The notes: generated by a model from the letters alone, not told the origin. A stretch of 40,271 nucleotides of DNA from Myxococcales bacterium (GCA_003142855.1 PLNW01000159.1:1-40271); one strand, 5' to 3'. Positions 17,316 to 25,365 are shown, numbered from the stretch's first letter. Translations and numbers: made by a program.

Positions 17316-18125
17316 ATGCCGTCAAACAAGCAATCCCCCACGTTGCAGCCCTTTGCGGCCATGCCAGGGCCGACCCTTGCCCGACTGCGCGTGTTGGCCG
17401 CGGATATCGACGACACCATCACCACGGGAGGCAAGCTGCCCGCGCGCACTTTGGAGTTATTCGAGAAGCTGGAGGCCGCCGGGCTGGTGGTCGCCCTGGT
17501 CACCGGGCGCTGCGCAGGCTGGGCGCAGGCCTTAGCCGGCTACCTCCCAGGGGTGCGCGTGGTCGTCGGCGAGAACGGGTTGGTGTCATTCGACGGCACC
17601 GGCCGGCAGCGCGACCTGGGGCCGCCGCACGATGCGAGCTTTGGCCGCGCGCTGTCCGACAATGCTGAACGCGTGGCACGCGCCTTTGCCCTGGCGCGCA
17701 CCGAGGATGATGTTTTTCGCTTGTTCGAGCGCACCTTTGTACGGCCCGCCGGCTTCGATGCCGAAGCCTTGCGCGGCTGCCAACAGCTCGTCGATGCCGG
17801 CTTCGAAGTGATGGCCAGCTCGATCCACATTCACGTGCGTCCCTCGGGCTGGGACAAGGCAGACGGGCTGCTGGCCGCGCTGGCGCCCATCCTGCCCGAC
17901 GCGCTCGACGACCCGGACGCCAGAATTCTTTTCGTCGGCGACAGCAGCAACGATCGGCCGCTCTTCGCGCGTTTCCCGCATACCAGTGTGGGCGTCCACA
18001 ACATCGTGCGGTTTCTTGCCGAGCTGGAGGCGGATCGCCCTGCCTACATCACCGAGGGTGAAGCGGCCGCCGGCTTTGCCGAGGTCGCCGAGCGGGTGCT
18101 GGCCGCACGCCGCCGCGCGCCGTAG
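17316..18125 (+). CDS. HAD-superfamily hydrolase (Cof/SPP-like, type IIB cap)
   Basis: A cytoplasmic Mg-dependent phosphatase of 269 residues. Motif I is DIDDT with the nucleophile Asp30 and acid/base Asp32. Motif II is the Thr in ALVTGR, the Lys of motif III is in GWDKADGL, and motif IV is FVGDSSNDRPLF. The insertion between motifs II and III is of the size of a IIB cap, as in sucrose-phosphate or mannosyl-3-phosphoglycerate phosphatases and Cof proteins. The substrate is probably a sugar phosphate but cannot be named. ATG 17316 and ATG 17361 are both possible starts; homology begins near LARLRVLAAD. It lies 92 bases before the phosphofructokinase gene on the same strand, consistent with a shared sugar-phosphate theme. 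Confidence 0.85.
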   Translation: MPSNKQSPTLQPFAAMPGPTLARLRVLAADIDDTITTGGKLPARTLELFEKLEAAGLVVALVTGRCAGWAQALAGYLPGVRVVVGENGLVSFDGTGRQRDLGPPHDASFGRALSDNAERVARAFALARTEDDVFRLFERTFVRPAGFDAEALRGCQQLVDAGFEVMASSIHIHVRPSGWDKADGLLAALAPILPDALDDPDARILFVGDSSNDRPLFARFPHTSVGVHNIVRFLAELEADRPAYITEGEAAAGFAEVAERVLAARRRAP

Positions 18126-18217
18126 GACGCGTCGGCACTTGCAGTACGCCCCGTATCTCCATACGATTCGCGGTCGCATAGGTTCCCGTAGCAAGTCCCC
18201 CAAGCTGGAGTATCCCA

Positions 18218-19435
18218 ATGGCGAAACTGTCCGGAAAGGCCCTGGTCGCTCAGGGAGGCGGTCCCACCGCCGTCATCAACCAAAGCCTCGCGGGTGTGGT
18301 TCTCGAGGCGCGCAAGTTTTCCGAGATTACCAAGGTCTACGGCGCTCGCCACGGCGTGCGCGGGATCTTGAACGAGGACTTCATCGATCTCACCCAGGCC
18401 ACCACGCACAACCTGGAAGAGGTCGCGCGCACACCTGCCTCGGCGCTCGGCTCCACCCGCGACAAGCCCGACGAAGAGTATTGCCGGAAGATGTTCAAGG
18501 TCATGCTGGCGCATGAAATCCGCTACTTCTTCTACATCGGCGGCAACGACTCGTCGGATACCTGCCGCATCGTGAACGAGCAGGCTAAGGCCGCCAACTA
18601 CGAGCTGCGTACCATGCACGTGCCCAAGACCATCGACAACGATCTAGTGGGCACGGATCACTGCCCGGGATTTGGGTCGGCGGGCAAGTTCGTGGCCCAG
18701 GCGTTCGCTGGCGCGAACCAGGACAACCGCGCCCTGCCGGGTGTGTACATCGCCGTGGTCATGGGGCGGCACGCGGGCTTTCTCACTGCGGCCTCGGTCT
18801 TCGCGCGCAAGTATCCCGACGACGGCCCGCACCTCATCTATTTGCCCGAGCGCCCCTTCAACTCGGAGCGCTTCATCCAGGACGTGCAGTCGGCTTACGA
18901 CAAGCACGGCCGCTGCATCATCGCGGTGTCCGAGGGCATTTCGGGCGCGGATGGCCAGCCCGTCATGACCACGCTCAAGCCGTCCGTGGAGAAGGATGCA
19001 CACGGCAACGTACAGCTCTCGGGCACAGGCGCGCTGGGAGACGTTCTGGCTGACCTGATCAAGGCCAAGACCAAGATAAAACGCGTGCGCGCCGATACCT
19101 TGGGCTATCTGCAGCGCTCATTCCTCGGCTGTGTCAGCGCTACCGACGCCAGCGAGGCGCGCGAGGTGGGCGAGAAAGCCGTGCAGTATGCGGCCTGGCA
19201 CAATGTGGACGGCTCGGTGGCGATTCGTCGCGTGGGCGAGTACGCCGTCGAGTATGACCTGTTGAAGTTGACCGACGTGGCGGCCAAGACCAAGCACATG
19301 GCCGATGAATACATAAACCCGGCGGGCAACGACGTCACCGAGGCGTTCAAGACTTATGCGCGGCCGCTCGTGGGCGAGTTGCCGGACATGGGGCGCATCG
19401 CCGCGCCGGCCGTGTACAAGATCAAGGGCGAATAG
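18218..19435 (+). CDS. phosphofructokinase, PPi-dependent type
   Basis: Phosphorylates fructose 6-phosphate to fructose 1,6-bisphosphate in glycolysis, or the reverse. It has 405 residues. GGNDSSDT carries Asp111 where ATP enzymes have Gly104 (E. coli numbering). PKTIDND carries Lys137 where ATP enzymes have Gly124. These two changes mark diphosphate-using enzymes (EC 2.7.1.90). TIDND includes the catalytic Asp, and VMGRHAGFLT binds substrate. The first position of the motif is Asn rather than the usual Asp (GGN for GGD), which is a variant worth noting. GGAG seven bases before the ATG is the Shine-Dalgarno. The aldolase gene follows after 20 bases, so the pair is one operon for consecutive glycolytic steps. 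Confidence 0.9.
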   Translation: MAKLSGKALVAQGGGPTAVINQSLAGVVLEARKFSEITKVYGARHGVRGILNEDFIDLTQATTHNLEEVARTPASALGSTRDKPDEEYCRKMFKVMLAHEIRYFFYIGGNDSSDTCRIVNEQAKAANYELRTMHVPKTIDNDLVGTDHCPGFGSAGKFVAQAFAGANQDNRALPGVYIAVVMGRHAGFLTAASVFARKYPDDGPHLIYLPERPFNSERFIQDVQSAYDKHGRCIIAVSEGISGADGQPVMTTLKPSVEKDAHGNVQLSGTGALGDVLADLIKAKTKIKRVRADTLGYLQRSFLGCVSATDASEAREVGEKAVQYAAWHNVDGSVAIRRVGEYAVEYDLLKLTDVAAKTKHMADEYINPAGNDVTEAFKTYARPLVGELPDMGRIAAPAVYKIKGE

Positions 19436-19455
19436 TTCAAGACAAGGAGAACCCA

Positions 19456-20478
19456 ATGGCAGAGTCACGCGTTTCATACAAAGAACTAGGCATCGTCAAC
19501 ACGCGCGCGATGTTCAAAGCGGCGATGGTGGGTAAGTTCGCTGTTCCGGCTTACAACTTCAACAACATGGAGCAGATGCAGGCCATCGTGATGGGCTGCG
19601 TGGAGTCGGATTCGCCGTTCATACTCCAGGTCAGCTCGGGCGCGCGCAAGTACGCCAATCAGGTGCTCCTGCGCTTTCTGGCCCAGGGCGCGGTGGCCAT
19701 GATCCGCAGCATGGGCAGCAAGCTGAACTTCGCCCTGCACCTCGATCACGGCGACACCGTCGAGCTGTGCAAGTCGTGCGTCGACACTGGTTTCTCGTCG
19801 GTCATGATCGATGCCTCGCACTACCCGTTCGAGAAGAACATCGAGGAGACGCGCCAGGTGGTGGAATACGCCCATCAACACGACGTCACCGTCGAGGGCG
19901 AGCTGGGCGTGCTGGCCGGCATCGAGGACGACGTGGTGGCGGCCAAGTCGATCTACACCCAGCCCGACGACGTGGAGAAGTTTGTCAAGGCCACCGGGGT
20001 GGACTCGCTGGCCATCTCCATCGGCACCTCACATGGCGCGTACAAGTTCAAGCCTGCGCAGTGCACGCGCAACGCCAAGGGCGTGCTCGAACCACCTCCG
20101 CTCCGTTTCGACATCTTGGAAGAGATCGAAAAGCGCATCCCCGGCTTCCCCATCGTGTTGCACGGGGCGTCCTCGGTCGTGCTCAAGTACGTCGAGATGA
20201 TCAACAAGTTCGGCGGCAAGCTGGACGACGCCGTCGGGATTCCCGAGGAGCAACTGCGTCGCGCGGCTGCTTCCGCCGTGTGCAAGATCAACATCGACTC
20301 CGACGGCCGCCTGGCCATGACCGCGATGATTCGTAAGGTGTTGGGAGAGAACCCAAAGGAGTTCGATCCGCGCAAGTACCTGGGACCGGCGCGTGACGAG
20401 CTCAAGGTGCTGATCGCCGAGAAGAACCGCAACGTGTTGGGATCCGCCGGGCACGGCAAGGAGATCTTCGGCGCGTAG
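19456..20478 (+). CDS. fba: class II fructose-bisphosphate aldolase
   Basis: Cleaves fructose 1,6-bisphosphate to dihydroxyacetone phosphate and glyceraldehyde 3-phosphate, using zinc. The 340-residue protein has the class II landmarks: PAYNFNNMEQ near the N-terminus, LHLDHGDT (catalytic Asp97 and zinc His98), VEGELGVLAGIED, IGTSHGAYKF (zinc His193), LHGASSV, and KINIDSDGRLAMT, which binds the phosphate. AAGGAG lies eight bases before the ATG. It is translated right behind the PPi-type phosphofructokinase, whose product is its substrate. A hairpin at 20528-20559 ends the operon. Confidence 0.93.
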   Translation: MAESRVSYKELGIVNTRAMFKAAMVGKFAVPAYNFNNMEQMQAIVMGCVESDSPFILQVSSGARKYANQVLLRFLAQGAVAMIRSMGSKLNFALHLDHGDTVELCKSCVDTGFSSVMIDASHYPFEKNIEETRQVVEYAHQHDVTVEGELGVLAGIEDDVVAAKSIYTQPDDVEKFVKATGVDSLAISIGTSHGAYKFKPAQCTRNAKGVLEPPPLRFDILEEIEKRIPGFPIVLHGASSVVLKYVEMINKFGGKLDDAVGIPEEQLRRAAASAVCKINIDSDGRLAMTAMIRKVLGENPKEFDPRKYLGPARDELKVLIAEKNRNVLGSAGHGKEIFGA

Positions 20479-20527
20479 TCGCAGGCCGCGCGTTCTCGTG
20501 GGGGCGAGCTGCGGTCGCCCCGCAGTG

Positions 20528-20559
20528 AAGGCCTCTCTTCTGGAAGGACGAGGGGCCTT
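20528..20559 (+). terminator. hairpin terminator after pfk-fba
   Basis: AAGGCCTCTC (20528-20537) pairs with GAGGGGCCTT (20550-20559) in ten pairs including one G-U, around a 12-base loop. TTGTTG-like sequence follows. It is 49 bases past the aldolase stop. The T tract is weak. Confidence 0.6.
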
Positions 20560-20650
20560 GTTGCATTGGAGGAGGCGAGCCGGTGTTCGGACTGGACAGC
20601 CAGCCGCGGCGGCAGGTGTTGCGACGTGCGGCGTTCGCAGAGCGCGGCGA

Positions 20651-20659
20651 TGTTACAAT
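20651..20659 (+). promoter_or_regulatory. extended -10 TGT-TACAAT, leaderless geometry
   Basis: TG, one base, then TACAAT (20654-20659), followed by eight bases to ATG 20668. TACAAT is one base from the TATAAT consensus. No fitting -35 was found, which is common for extended -10 promoters. Confidence 0.55.
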
Positions 20660-20667
20660 GACGGGGT

Positions 20668-21513
20668 ATGACCATCCCGTCGCCCACGCGATCCGCGTCC
20701 CGCGAGGCGGCGTCTGGCCAGCGTCCCGCGCCAGGGACCGCCCAGTGGAACCTGCTGGCAGAAGAGACGGCCATGGAGTTGCGCATGCGCGTGTTGGCGC
20801 TTCCTTTGGCCATTGCGGTGGCATGGGGCGTGGCCCACACGAGCATGCCTCACACGCTCATGCGTATCTTCCTCAGCATGTGGATCCACGAAAGCGGCCA
20901 CGCTGTCACGGCGTGGCTGTGTGGCCTGCCCGCCTTTCCTGGTCCGTGGTTCACGCCCGTGGCGCAGGAAAGAAATTGGATCTTTGTCCTGTGCCTGACC
21001 GCGGTTCTCGCCTTCTGTGTACAACGAGCCTGGCGCAGCCAGCATCGCGTCGCCTCCGTGTTGTGCGGAATTCTACTCTTGCTCCAGGCGTTCGGGACGC
21101 TGGCGCTCAGTCTGCACCGCGCGCAGGAACTGATGATCTTCGGGGGCGATGCCGGGTGCATGGTGCTGGGTACCCTGCTGATGAGCACGCTCTACGTGCG
21201 CCGCGGACATGTTCTGCAGCGGGGGTGGCTGCGCTGGGGTTTCCTCGTCATAGGCGCTGCGGCCTTTTGCGACGCCTACGCCACCTGGTGGGAGGCGGGT
21301 AGGAACTTCGAGAGCATTCCCTTTGGCGAAAACGAAGGCTCGGGTCCGAGTGATCCCAGCCGGCTGGTGAGCGAGTACGGCTGGGCCGTCGGCACCATGG
21401 TCCATCGCTACGTCGTGCTGGGCGCTTTATGTCTGGCCGTGCTGGGCGTGCTCTACGTGCTGGGTTTGCGGCGTCGTCAGGTCGCCGCGCGCGAGCCCGC
21501 CAGCGAAGAATAG
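20668..21513 (+). CDS. membrane protein with HExGH motif (M50-like)
   Basis: A polytopic membrane protein of 281 residues with about six hydrophobic segments. Residues 71-82 read MWIHESGHAVTA. HESGH (His74, Glu75, His78) sits within the second hydrophobic segment, as in site-2 protease-type (M50) zinc peptidases. The usual second M50 motif (NxxPxxxLDG) is not obvious; GGDAGCMVLGT near residue 170 could supply the Asp ligand. The C-terminus is basic. A membrane-embedded metalloprotease is therefore plausible but not proven. Its stop lies four bases from that of the convergent lipoprotein gene at 21518. Confidence 0.7.
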   Translation: MTIPSPTRSASREAASGQRPAPGTAQWNLLAEETAMELRMRVLALPLAIAVAWGVAHTSMPHTLMRIFLSMWIHESGHAVTAWLCGLPAFPGPWFTPVAQERNWIFVLCLTAVLAFCVQRAWRSQHRVASVLCGILLLLQAFGTLALSLHRAQELMIFGGDAGCMVLGTLLMSTLYVRRGHVLQRGWLRWGFLVIGAAAFCDAYATWWEAGRNFESIPFGENEGSGPSDPSRLVSEYGWAVGTMVHRYVVLGALCLAVLGVLYVLGLRRRQVAAREPASEE

Positions 21514-21517
21514 CGGT

Positions 21518-22627
21518 TCACTTCACGGGGAGGAGGGGCCCGATGTACGAGGTTGCCGCGACCACGTTGTCGTACCACTTCTTGGATTGCCCATTCGGGT
21601 TCGAGCCGATGTGGAAACAAAGGGCGAAGCGGTCGATGGTCAGGCTGGCTACGTCGCGCAGGCGCAGGTTGGGGAAGTCCATGACCAGCTTGCCATCGAC
21701 CCACGCGGCGATGCGACCGTCGTTCTGGCCAGGAGTGTTCGCCTTGACCATCAGTTCGTAGCCGTACCATTGGTCGAGCGCGGGAATGAGGTCGGGTCGG
21801 CTGACGAAGTCCGGACCGAAGTCGAAAGGAATGCTGGTGTTGGGCATGACCAGGCCGGTGGGAAAGAAGTGGTCGCCCCACTGACTGCGCTGGAGTGGAT
21901 GGTACACGTAGACGTTGAGGTCGCCGGGCGAGACCGTGGCCGTGTCGCCGCGCCAGTTCTCCAGATTGGCCAGAAACTTGTTGGTTCCGTCGGCCGGCAC
22001 GCCGGGGGTGGACTGAAAGCCCACTTCGTAGTGGGCCGAAATGCTCGATCCATTGTGGCTGGAGCCGACCACGTCGTAGGGCGGCTGGAACTTCGAGTAG
22101 TAGCGCAAGAACAGCACGTCGAGTTCAGGGCTGACGATCTTCTCGACCGCATCGGAAAGCTCGGCGGTCTCCTGCGGCAGGGTGAATTCGAGCGCCTGCT
22201 TGCCCGCGTACACGTTGGCCGCCGTGGTGGTAATGGCCACGTACTGGTTCTGGTACATGTTGTCCCAGCGCTTGGCGATGTCCGCCGCCTGGACGTAGCT
22301 CTCGAAGTCGTCTGCGAAAATGACATTCGGGTCGGCCGCGATGCCGACATCGCCGGGATACTTGGCCGCGATTCCGTTGTTGCCGTCGGGCAAGTCCCCG
22401 CTGGCGCTCGATCCCGTGGAGCCGCCCGAAGAGACTGCTGCGCTCGATCGGCTGCCACCGGTGGCGCCGAAGCCACCGGCGCTTCCCGAAGAGGCTCCCG
22501 TGCTCAACTGCCCGCCGGTCGCGCCGCCCGTGTACGTGGTGGTTCCGCCAGTCTGGCTCCCGGTAGAGCTCTTGGTTGATCCGCAGGCACTGACGAGGCC
22601 AAGGACCAGTGCGCCGAATCGTTTCAT
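21518..22627 (-). CDS. lipoprotein with concanavalin-like jelly-roll domain
   Basis: A 369-residue lipoprotein. ATG 22627 has GGAGG seven bases upstream; the GTG just before it is a weaker choice. The signal ends VSAC (Cys15). Residues 16-85 are a Gly/Ser/Thr stalk. The rest starts IFADDFESY, contains LFLRYYSKFQPPYDV and a WVDGKLVMDFPNLRLRD strand pair, and ends WYDNVVAATSYIGP. This pattern resembles concanavalin-like jelly rolls such as polysaccharide lyases and surface glycan-binding proteins. I saw no diagnostic catalytic residues. It may bind or cut extracellular polysaccharide, in line with the GH12, GH-A and GH2 genes in the window. Confidence 0.75.
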   Translation of the reverse strand: MKRFGALVLGLVSACGSTKSSTGSQTGGTTTYTGGATGGQLSTGASSGSAGGFGATGGSRSSAAVSSGGSTGSSASGDLPDGNNGIAAKYPGDVGIAADPNVIFADDFESYVQAADIAKRWDNMYQNQYVAITTTAANVYAGKQALEFTLPQETAELSDAVEKIVSPELDVLFLRYYSKFQPPYDVVGSSHNGSSISAHYEVGFQSTPGVPADGTNKFLANLENWRGDTATVSPGDLNVYVYHPLQRSQWGDHFFPTGLVMPNTSIPFDFGPDFVSRPDLIPALDQWYGYELMVKANTPGQNDGRIAAWVDGKLVMDFPNLRLRDVASLTIDRFALCFHIGSNPNGQSKKWYDNVVAATSYIGPLLPVK

Positions 22628-22734
22628 CACGTGCCTCCGTTCATCAGCATAGGCCCACTCTGTTCGACTGTCGACAGACAGCCAGGGCCACGATCTCCTG
22701 TGGCTATCGGGGTGGAACCAGCACAGGTTCGCGG

Positions 22735-22740
22735 TATACG
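22735..22740 (+). promoter_or_regulatory. -10-like TATACG, leaderless geometry
   Basis: TATACG followed by seven bases before GTG 22748. The last base is not T, so this is a weaker match than its counterparts. Confidence 0.35.
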
Positions 22741-22747
22741 ACCTGTC

Positions 22748-23185
22748 GTGCAGCGAACCGCAAGAAAGCAGTTACTGGTGGTGGCCGCTCTCATCGAGCA
22801 AGAGGGGCGGGTGCTGGTGGCGCAGCGACGGGCTGACCAGGCGCGACCGTTGGCCTGGGAATTCCCGGGCGGCAAGGTCGAGCCGGGCGAATCACCCAGC
22901 CAGGCCCTGGTGCGCGAAATCGAGGAGGAGCTGGCGTGTTCGATCGAAGTGGGCGCGGTCGTCGATGTGGTGTTCTTCGCCTACGACGCCTTTGATCTCA
23001 TCATGCCCGTGTATCGCGCCTCGATTCGCGCGGGAGTGCCTGTGGCCCGCCAGGTCGCAGCCGTGGCCTGGGTGGCACGCGCCGAACTTCCCACCCTGGC
23101 CTTCACGCCAGCCGATGTGCCTTTGGCTCGCCGCCTGGCCGGCGAACCCCCGAACGAGGGAGAACTGCCGCGGCTCCAGGGCTAG
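22748..23185 (+). CDS. Nudix hydrolase, MutT-like
   Basis: A 145-residue Nudix protein starting at GTG. The Nudix box spans residues 42-62, with Gly42, Glu48 and REIEEEL at 56-62 that bind metal. FPGGK just before it and VLVAQRRADQARPLAWEF at the N-terminus are typical of MutT, which removes 8-oxo-dGTP from the nucleotide pool. The KxxARxxL region is shorter than in E. coli MutT, so other nucleoside-triphosphate substrates are possible. It ends 84 bases before the AAA/TOPRIM pair but has its own promoter-like element, and the pair has another, so co-transcription is not assured. Confidence 0.88.
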   Translation: MQRTARKQLLVVAALIEQEGRVLVAQRRADQARPLAWEFPGGKVEPGESPSQALVREIEEELACSIEVGAVVDVVFFAYDAFDLIMPVYRASIRAGVPVARQVAAVAWVARAELPTLAFTPADVPLARRLAGEPPNEGELPRLQG

Positions 23186-23234
23186 GCCGGTGAAGACGGA
23201 GGTTGCCGCCCGGCGGGTGTCTTGACGCCACGAA

Positions 23235-23263
23235 TAGACACTTCGAGGATCGCGCGATAGATT
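23235..23263 (+). promoter_or_regulatory. promoter of the AAA/TOPRIM pair
   Basis: -35 TAGACA (23235-23240; five of six with TTGACA), 17-base spacer, -10 TAGATT (23258-23263), then six bases to GTG 23270. This is the best promoter match in the window. It predicts a leaderless mRNA beginning at the start codon. Confidence 0.6.
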
Positions 23264-23269
23264 CAACGG

Positions 23270-24316
23270 GTGATATCAAGCATCAAGATCGAGGCGTTCC
23301 GAGGCGTCAAGGAAGGCCAGGTTGACGGACTAGGCCCTATCAACATCCTGGTGGGCCCGAACAACAGCGGAAAGTCGACCTGCTTGGAGGCGGTGGCTTT
23401 GGTGGGGACTGGCAACGCGCTGAAAGTAGCGGAATTGTTGCTCCACCGCGGCGGACCTCCTCTCGACGCGCTCGATCACGTTGTTAGAGCCCCGGCAAAG
23501 AGTGCTGCGATCACGGTTGCGTTTCCCGATGGGGGGGGCTGCCGGTGCGACGTGAGTATCGGCGGTGTCAACAACGCCCTACACTTTGATCGCGCGAAGA
23601 CTGAGGGGCTCAAAGAGACAATGAAGCGGGTTGTCGCGACGCTGGTCTACGCAAGTCCGGCGGGCAACCGAAGTTCCGCAGGCTGTACCTACGTAGATGA
23701 CCAAGGAAAAATGGCCACGCCGACGCTCGAGGGTGGTGTTGTGTTCGATCCTTTTCCACTCAAGCTCGTAGACGTCCAAGCGGTGCGCGAGCTTGGAACT
23801 CTGGAGGACGCGTACACGCTGATCCAGCGCGTGGGGCGGGTCGAATCCGTCGTGCAAGCGCTGACGAAGTCGATGAAGGGTCTTGTCGATCTGCGCATTC
23901 TCAAGTCAGGAGAGGATTTCATTCTGCACGCCATCTTCGAAGGTCAGCCGCCTGTGCCGGTGTACCTGACCGGTGATGGGTCCAAGCGCTTGGTCGAGCT
24001 TGCCTCTGCGATTCTTGGCGTGGACCCCGACGGGGTGGTCTTGCTGGAAGAGCCCGAGTGCTATCAGCACCCACGCTACCTGCGGGAGCTCGCATCCCTT
24101 CTCATCGAATCGGCGAAGACCAATCGTCAAATCATTCTCAGCACCCACAGTATGGAACTGGTCGATCTGCTCTTGGAAGCGGGCGAGGAGGAACGTCTGG
24201 AGTATCCCTTTGTCCATCGCCTGCGCCTGGTCGACGGCAAGCTCAGCGGCGTGGTCTTGAATCGCGAACAGGCCACGGTCACACGCAAGGATCTGCTCGA
24301 GGATCTGCGCGCATGA
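23270..24316 (+). CDS. AAA ATPase of the OLD/AAA15-AAA21 type
   Basis: A 348-residue ABC-like ATPase. Walker A is GPNNSGKST (29-37), with FRGVKEG before it as in SMC/RecF/OLD proteins. The signature-like block is LTGDGSKRLVEL near 233. Walker B is VVLLEEPE (256-263), with the second Glu catalytic. The switch is ILSTHSMELVD (His293). It lacks the C-terminal TOPRIM domain of full-length OLD proteins; the next gene supplies one. GTG start with the promoter described at 23235. Its stop overlaps the TOPRIM start (ATGA), so the two are translationally coupled and probably form one complex. The likely role is ATP-driven control of a nuclease, as in Gabija GajA or PARIS AriA, inferred from architecture only. 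Confidence 0.9.
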   Translation: MISSIKIEAFRGVKEGQVDGLGPINILVGPNNSGKSTCLEAVALVGTGNALKVAELLLHRGGPPLDALDHVVRAPAKSAAITVAFPDGGGCRCDVSIGGVNNALHFDRAKTEGLKETMKRVVATLVYASPAGNRSSAGCTYVDDQGKMATPTLEGGVVFDPFPLKLVDVQAVRELGTLEDAYTLIQRVGRVESVVQALTKSMKGLVDLRILKSGEDFILHAIFEGQPPVPVYLTGDGSKRLVELASAILGVDPDGVVLLEEPECYQHPRYLRELASLLIESAKTNRQIILSTHSMELVDLLLEAGEEERLEYPFVHRLRLVDGKLSGVVLNREQATVTRKDLLEDLRA

Positions 24317-25077
24317 GGCGAATCGTCCTCTGCGAAGGACCGGCTGACATCGCCGCACTTCGCGAGATAGGCATTTCGCTGTTCGGGGCGCAGGTGCAGC
24401 GCACTCCGCTATCGGCGGGTGCGGCGGGCGAAACACGAAAGCTCCTCCTCACGGTCCAGGGCAGCCAGGTCGAGATCACCGCCGTCGAACGCGCGAAGAG
24501 CGGGCTTCCAGGAGCGCTTGCCACGAAACTGCACGGCCTTCCCTTCGAGAACAGCTCGGACGATCGCGATGCGCTTGAGCGAATCACTGTCCTTTTTGAT
24601 CCCGACGCTGAATCGCCAGACAAGATGCACGCCAGCCTGGCTGATGCGGTATCGGCAAGCGCCCAAGCCTGGAAACTCGACGGTAGTCCAGGCGATTGGG
24701 TTGCCCATCGGGACGCCAGCCAGGCTGTGATCCTGCGCGCGGTCCACTGGCGCTCTCCCGGCGATGTTGTGGACGGCTTGCCCGACCGGCAGAATCTGGA
24801 GCGGCTCCTCTGTCACGTGACTGCCGTGGCCCATCCGAACGAGGCCAAGATGGTCGAACGCTGGCTGAGCGAGATCTCGGAGGCTGGTAGGAAGCCAGGT
24901 TGGAAAGCCGCCCTGCACCTCTGGTGCGCGCTGGTTGAACCCAAGACCGATGAGTCCAATGCTCCCGCCAGGTTTCTCCACCAGAACCAGACCTGCCGGC
25001 CGCATGCACGCGTCGCCATTGAGCAAGTCAGCCTCTTCAAGGATCTATCCCTGGCACTCGGATTCTCGCAGTCCTGA
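24313..25077 (+). CDS. TOPRIM-domain protein, partner of the AAA ATPase
   Basis: A 254-residue protein starting at ATG 24313, which overlaps the ATPase stop by four bases. The N-terminal VLCEGPADIAAL (Glu8) and the strand VLFDPDAE (Asp96, Asp98) are the Glu and DxD motifs of TOPRIM nucleases, which bind Mg for DNA or RNA cleavage. The C-terminal half is helical, with KAALHLWCALVEPK near 195-210 and HARVAIEQVSLFKDL near the end. It may belong near DUF3226 or DUF4276-type families, but I cannot confirm which. Separate ATPase and TOPRIM chains recall the PARIS and other split OLD systems. A T-tract hairpin at 25124-25148 ends the pair. Confidence 0.85.
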   Translation: MRRIVLCEGPADIAALREIGISLFGAQVQRTPLSAGAAGETRKLLLTVQGSQVEITAVERAKSGLPGALATKLHGLPFENSSDDRDALERITVLFDPDAESPDKMHASLADAVSASAQAWKLDGSPGDWVAHRDASQAVILRAVHWRSPGDVVDGLPDRQNLERLLCHVTAVAHPNEAKMVERWLSEISEAGRKPGWKAALHLWCALVEPKTDESNAPARFLHQNQTCRPHARVAIEQVSLFKDLSLALGFSQS

Positions 25078-25123
25078 AACGGACACGCTCTCTGAGCGAC
25101 TCTGTACTGCTAGGTTGCTGATT

Positions 25124-25148
25124 CTTCGCGGGCCGCGAAGATTCTTTT
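25124..25148 (+). terminator. Rho-independent terminator of AAA/TOPRIM operon
   Basis: CTTCGCG (25124-25130), loop GGC, CGCGAAG (25134-25140), then ATTCTTTT (25141-25148). Stem plus T tract lie 47 bases past the TOPRIM stop. It is the most classical terminator in the window. Confidence 0.7.
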
Positions 25149-25181
25149 CGCAACGCCCGAACATCATTCCGGTTTCTCCGA

Positions 25182-25365
25182 CTCTGTGAACTCCCCTCTC
25201 ACCTCTGTGTACTCAGCGGCCCGCGGCTCACAAGACGAATTACCTCACCCGTTTGGTTGCGGCCGTGAGGCCGCCCTGTGACCTCTCCTCTCACCTCTGT
25301 GTTCTCAGCGGCGGGTCGCTGTCGAGATGAATCCACTCACGGCCGTTGCTTGCGGCCGCAAGCTA
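25182..25365. repeat. two tandem copies of a 92-bp direct repeat
   Basis: Copy 1 is 25182-25273 and copy 2 is 25274-25365, in register at a 92-bp period. The shared core CTCTCACCTCTGTGT is followed by CTCAGCGGC in both. Overall likeness is roughly three in four by eye. The right part of each copy folds differently: GCGGCC-GTGA-GGCCGC in copy 1 (25259-25274) and the palindrome GCTTGCGGCCGCAAGC in copy 2 (25348-25363). The array fills the gap between convergent genes, ending four bases before the stop of the gene at 25369. No open frame of note is inside. Confidence 0.7.
25348..25363 (-). terminator. 16-bp perfect palindrome at gene end
   Basis: GCTTGCGGCCGCAAGC sits six bases beyond the stop of the Cys-module gene on the minus strand. 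A six-pair stem with a short loop could form. No T tract follows, so a terminator role is only suggested by position. Confidence 0.35.

Noticed and set aside
21587..22579. 330-codon plus-strand frame
   Set aside because: Antisense to the jelly-roll lipoprotein, which has a good signal peptide and GGAGG site.
25182..25365. CRISPR-like array
   Set aside because: Only two adjacent, imperfect 92-bp copies with no spacer structure and no cas genes.
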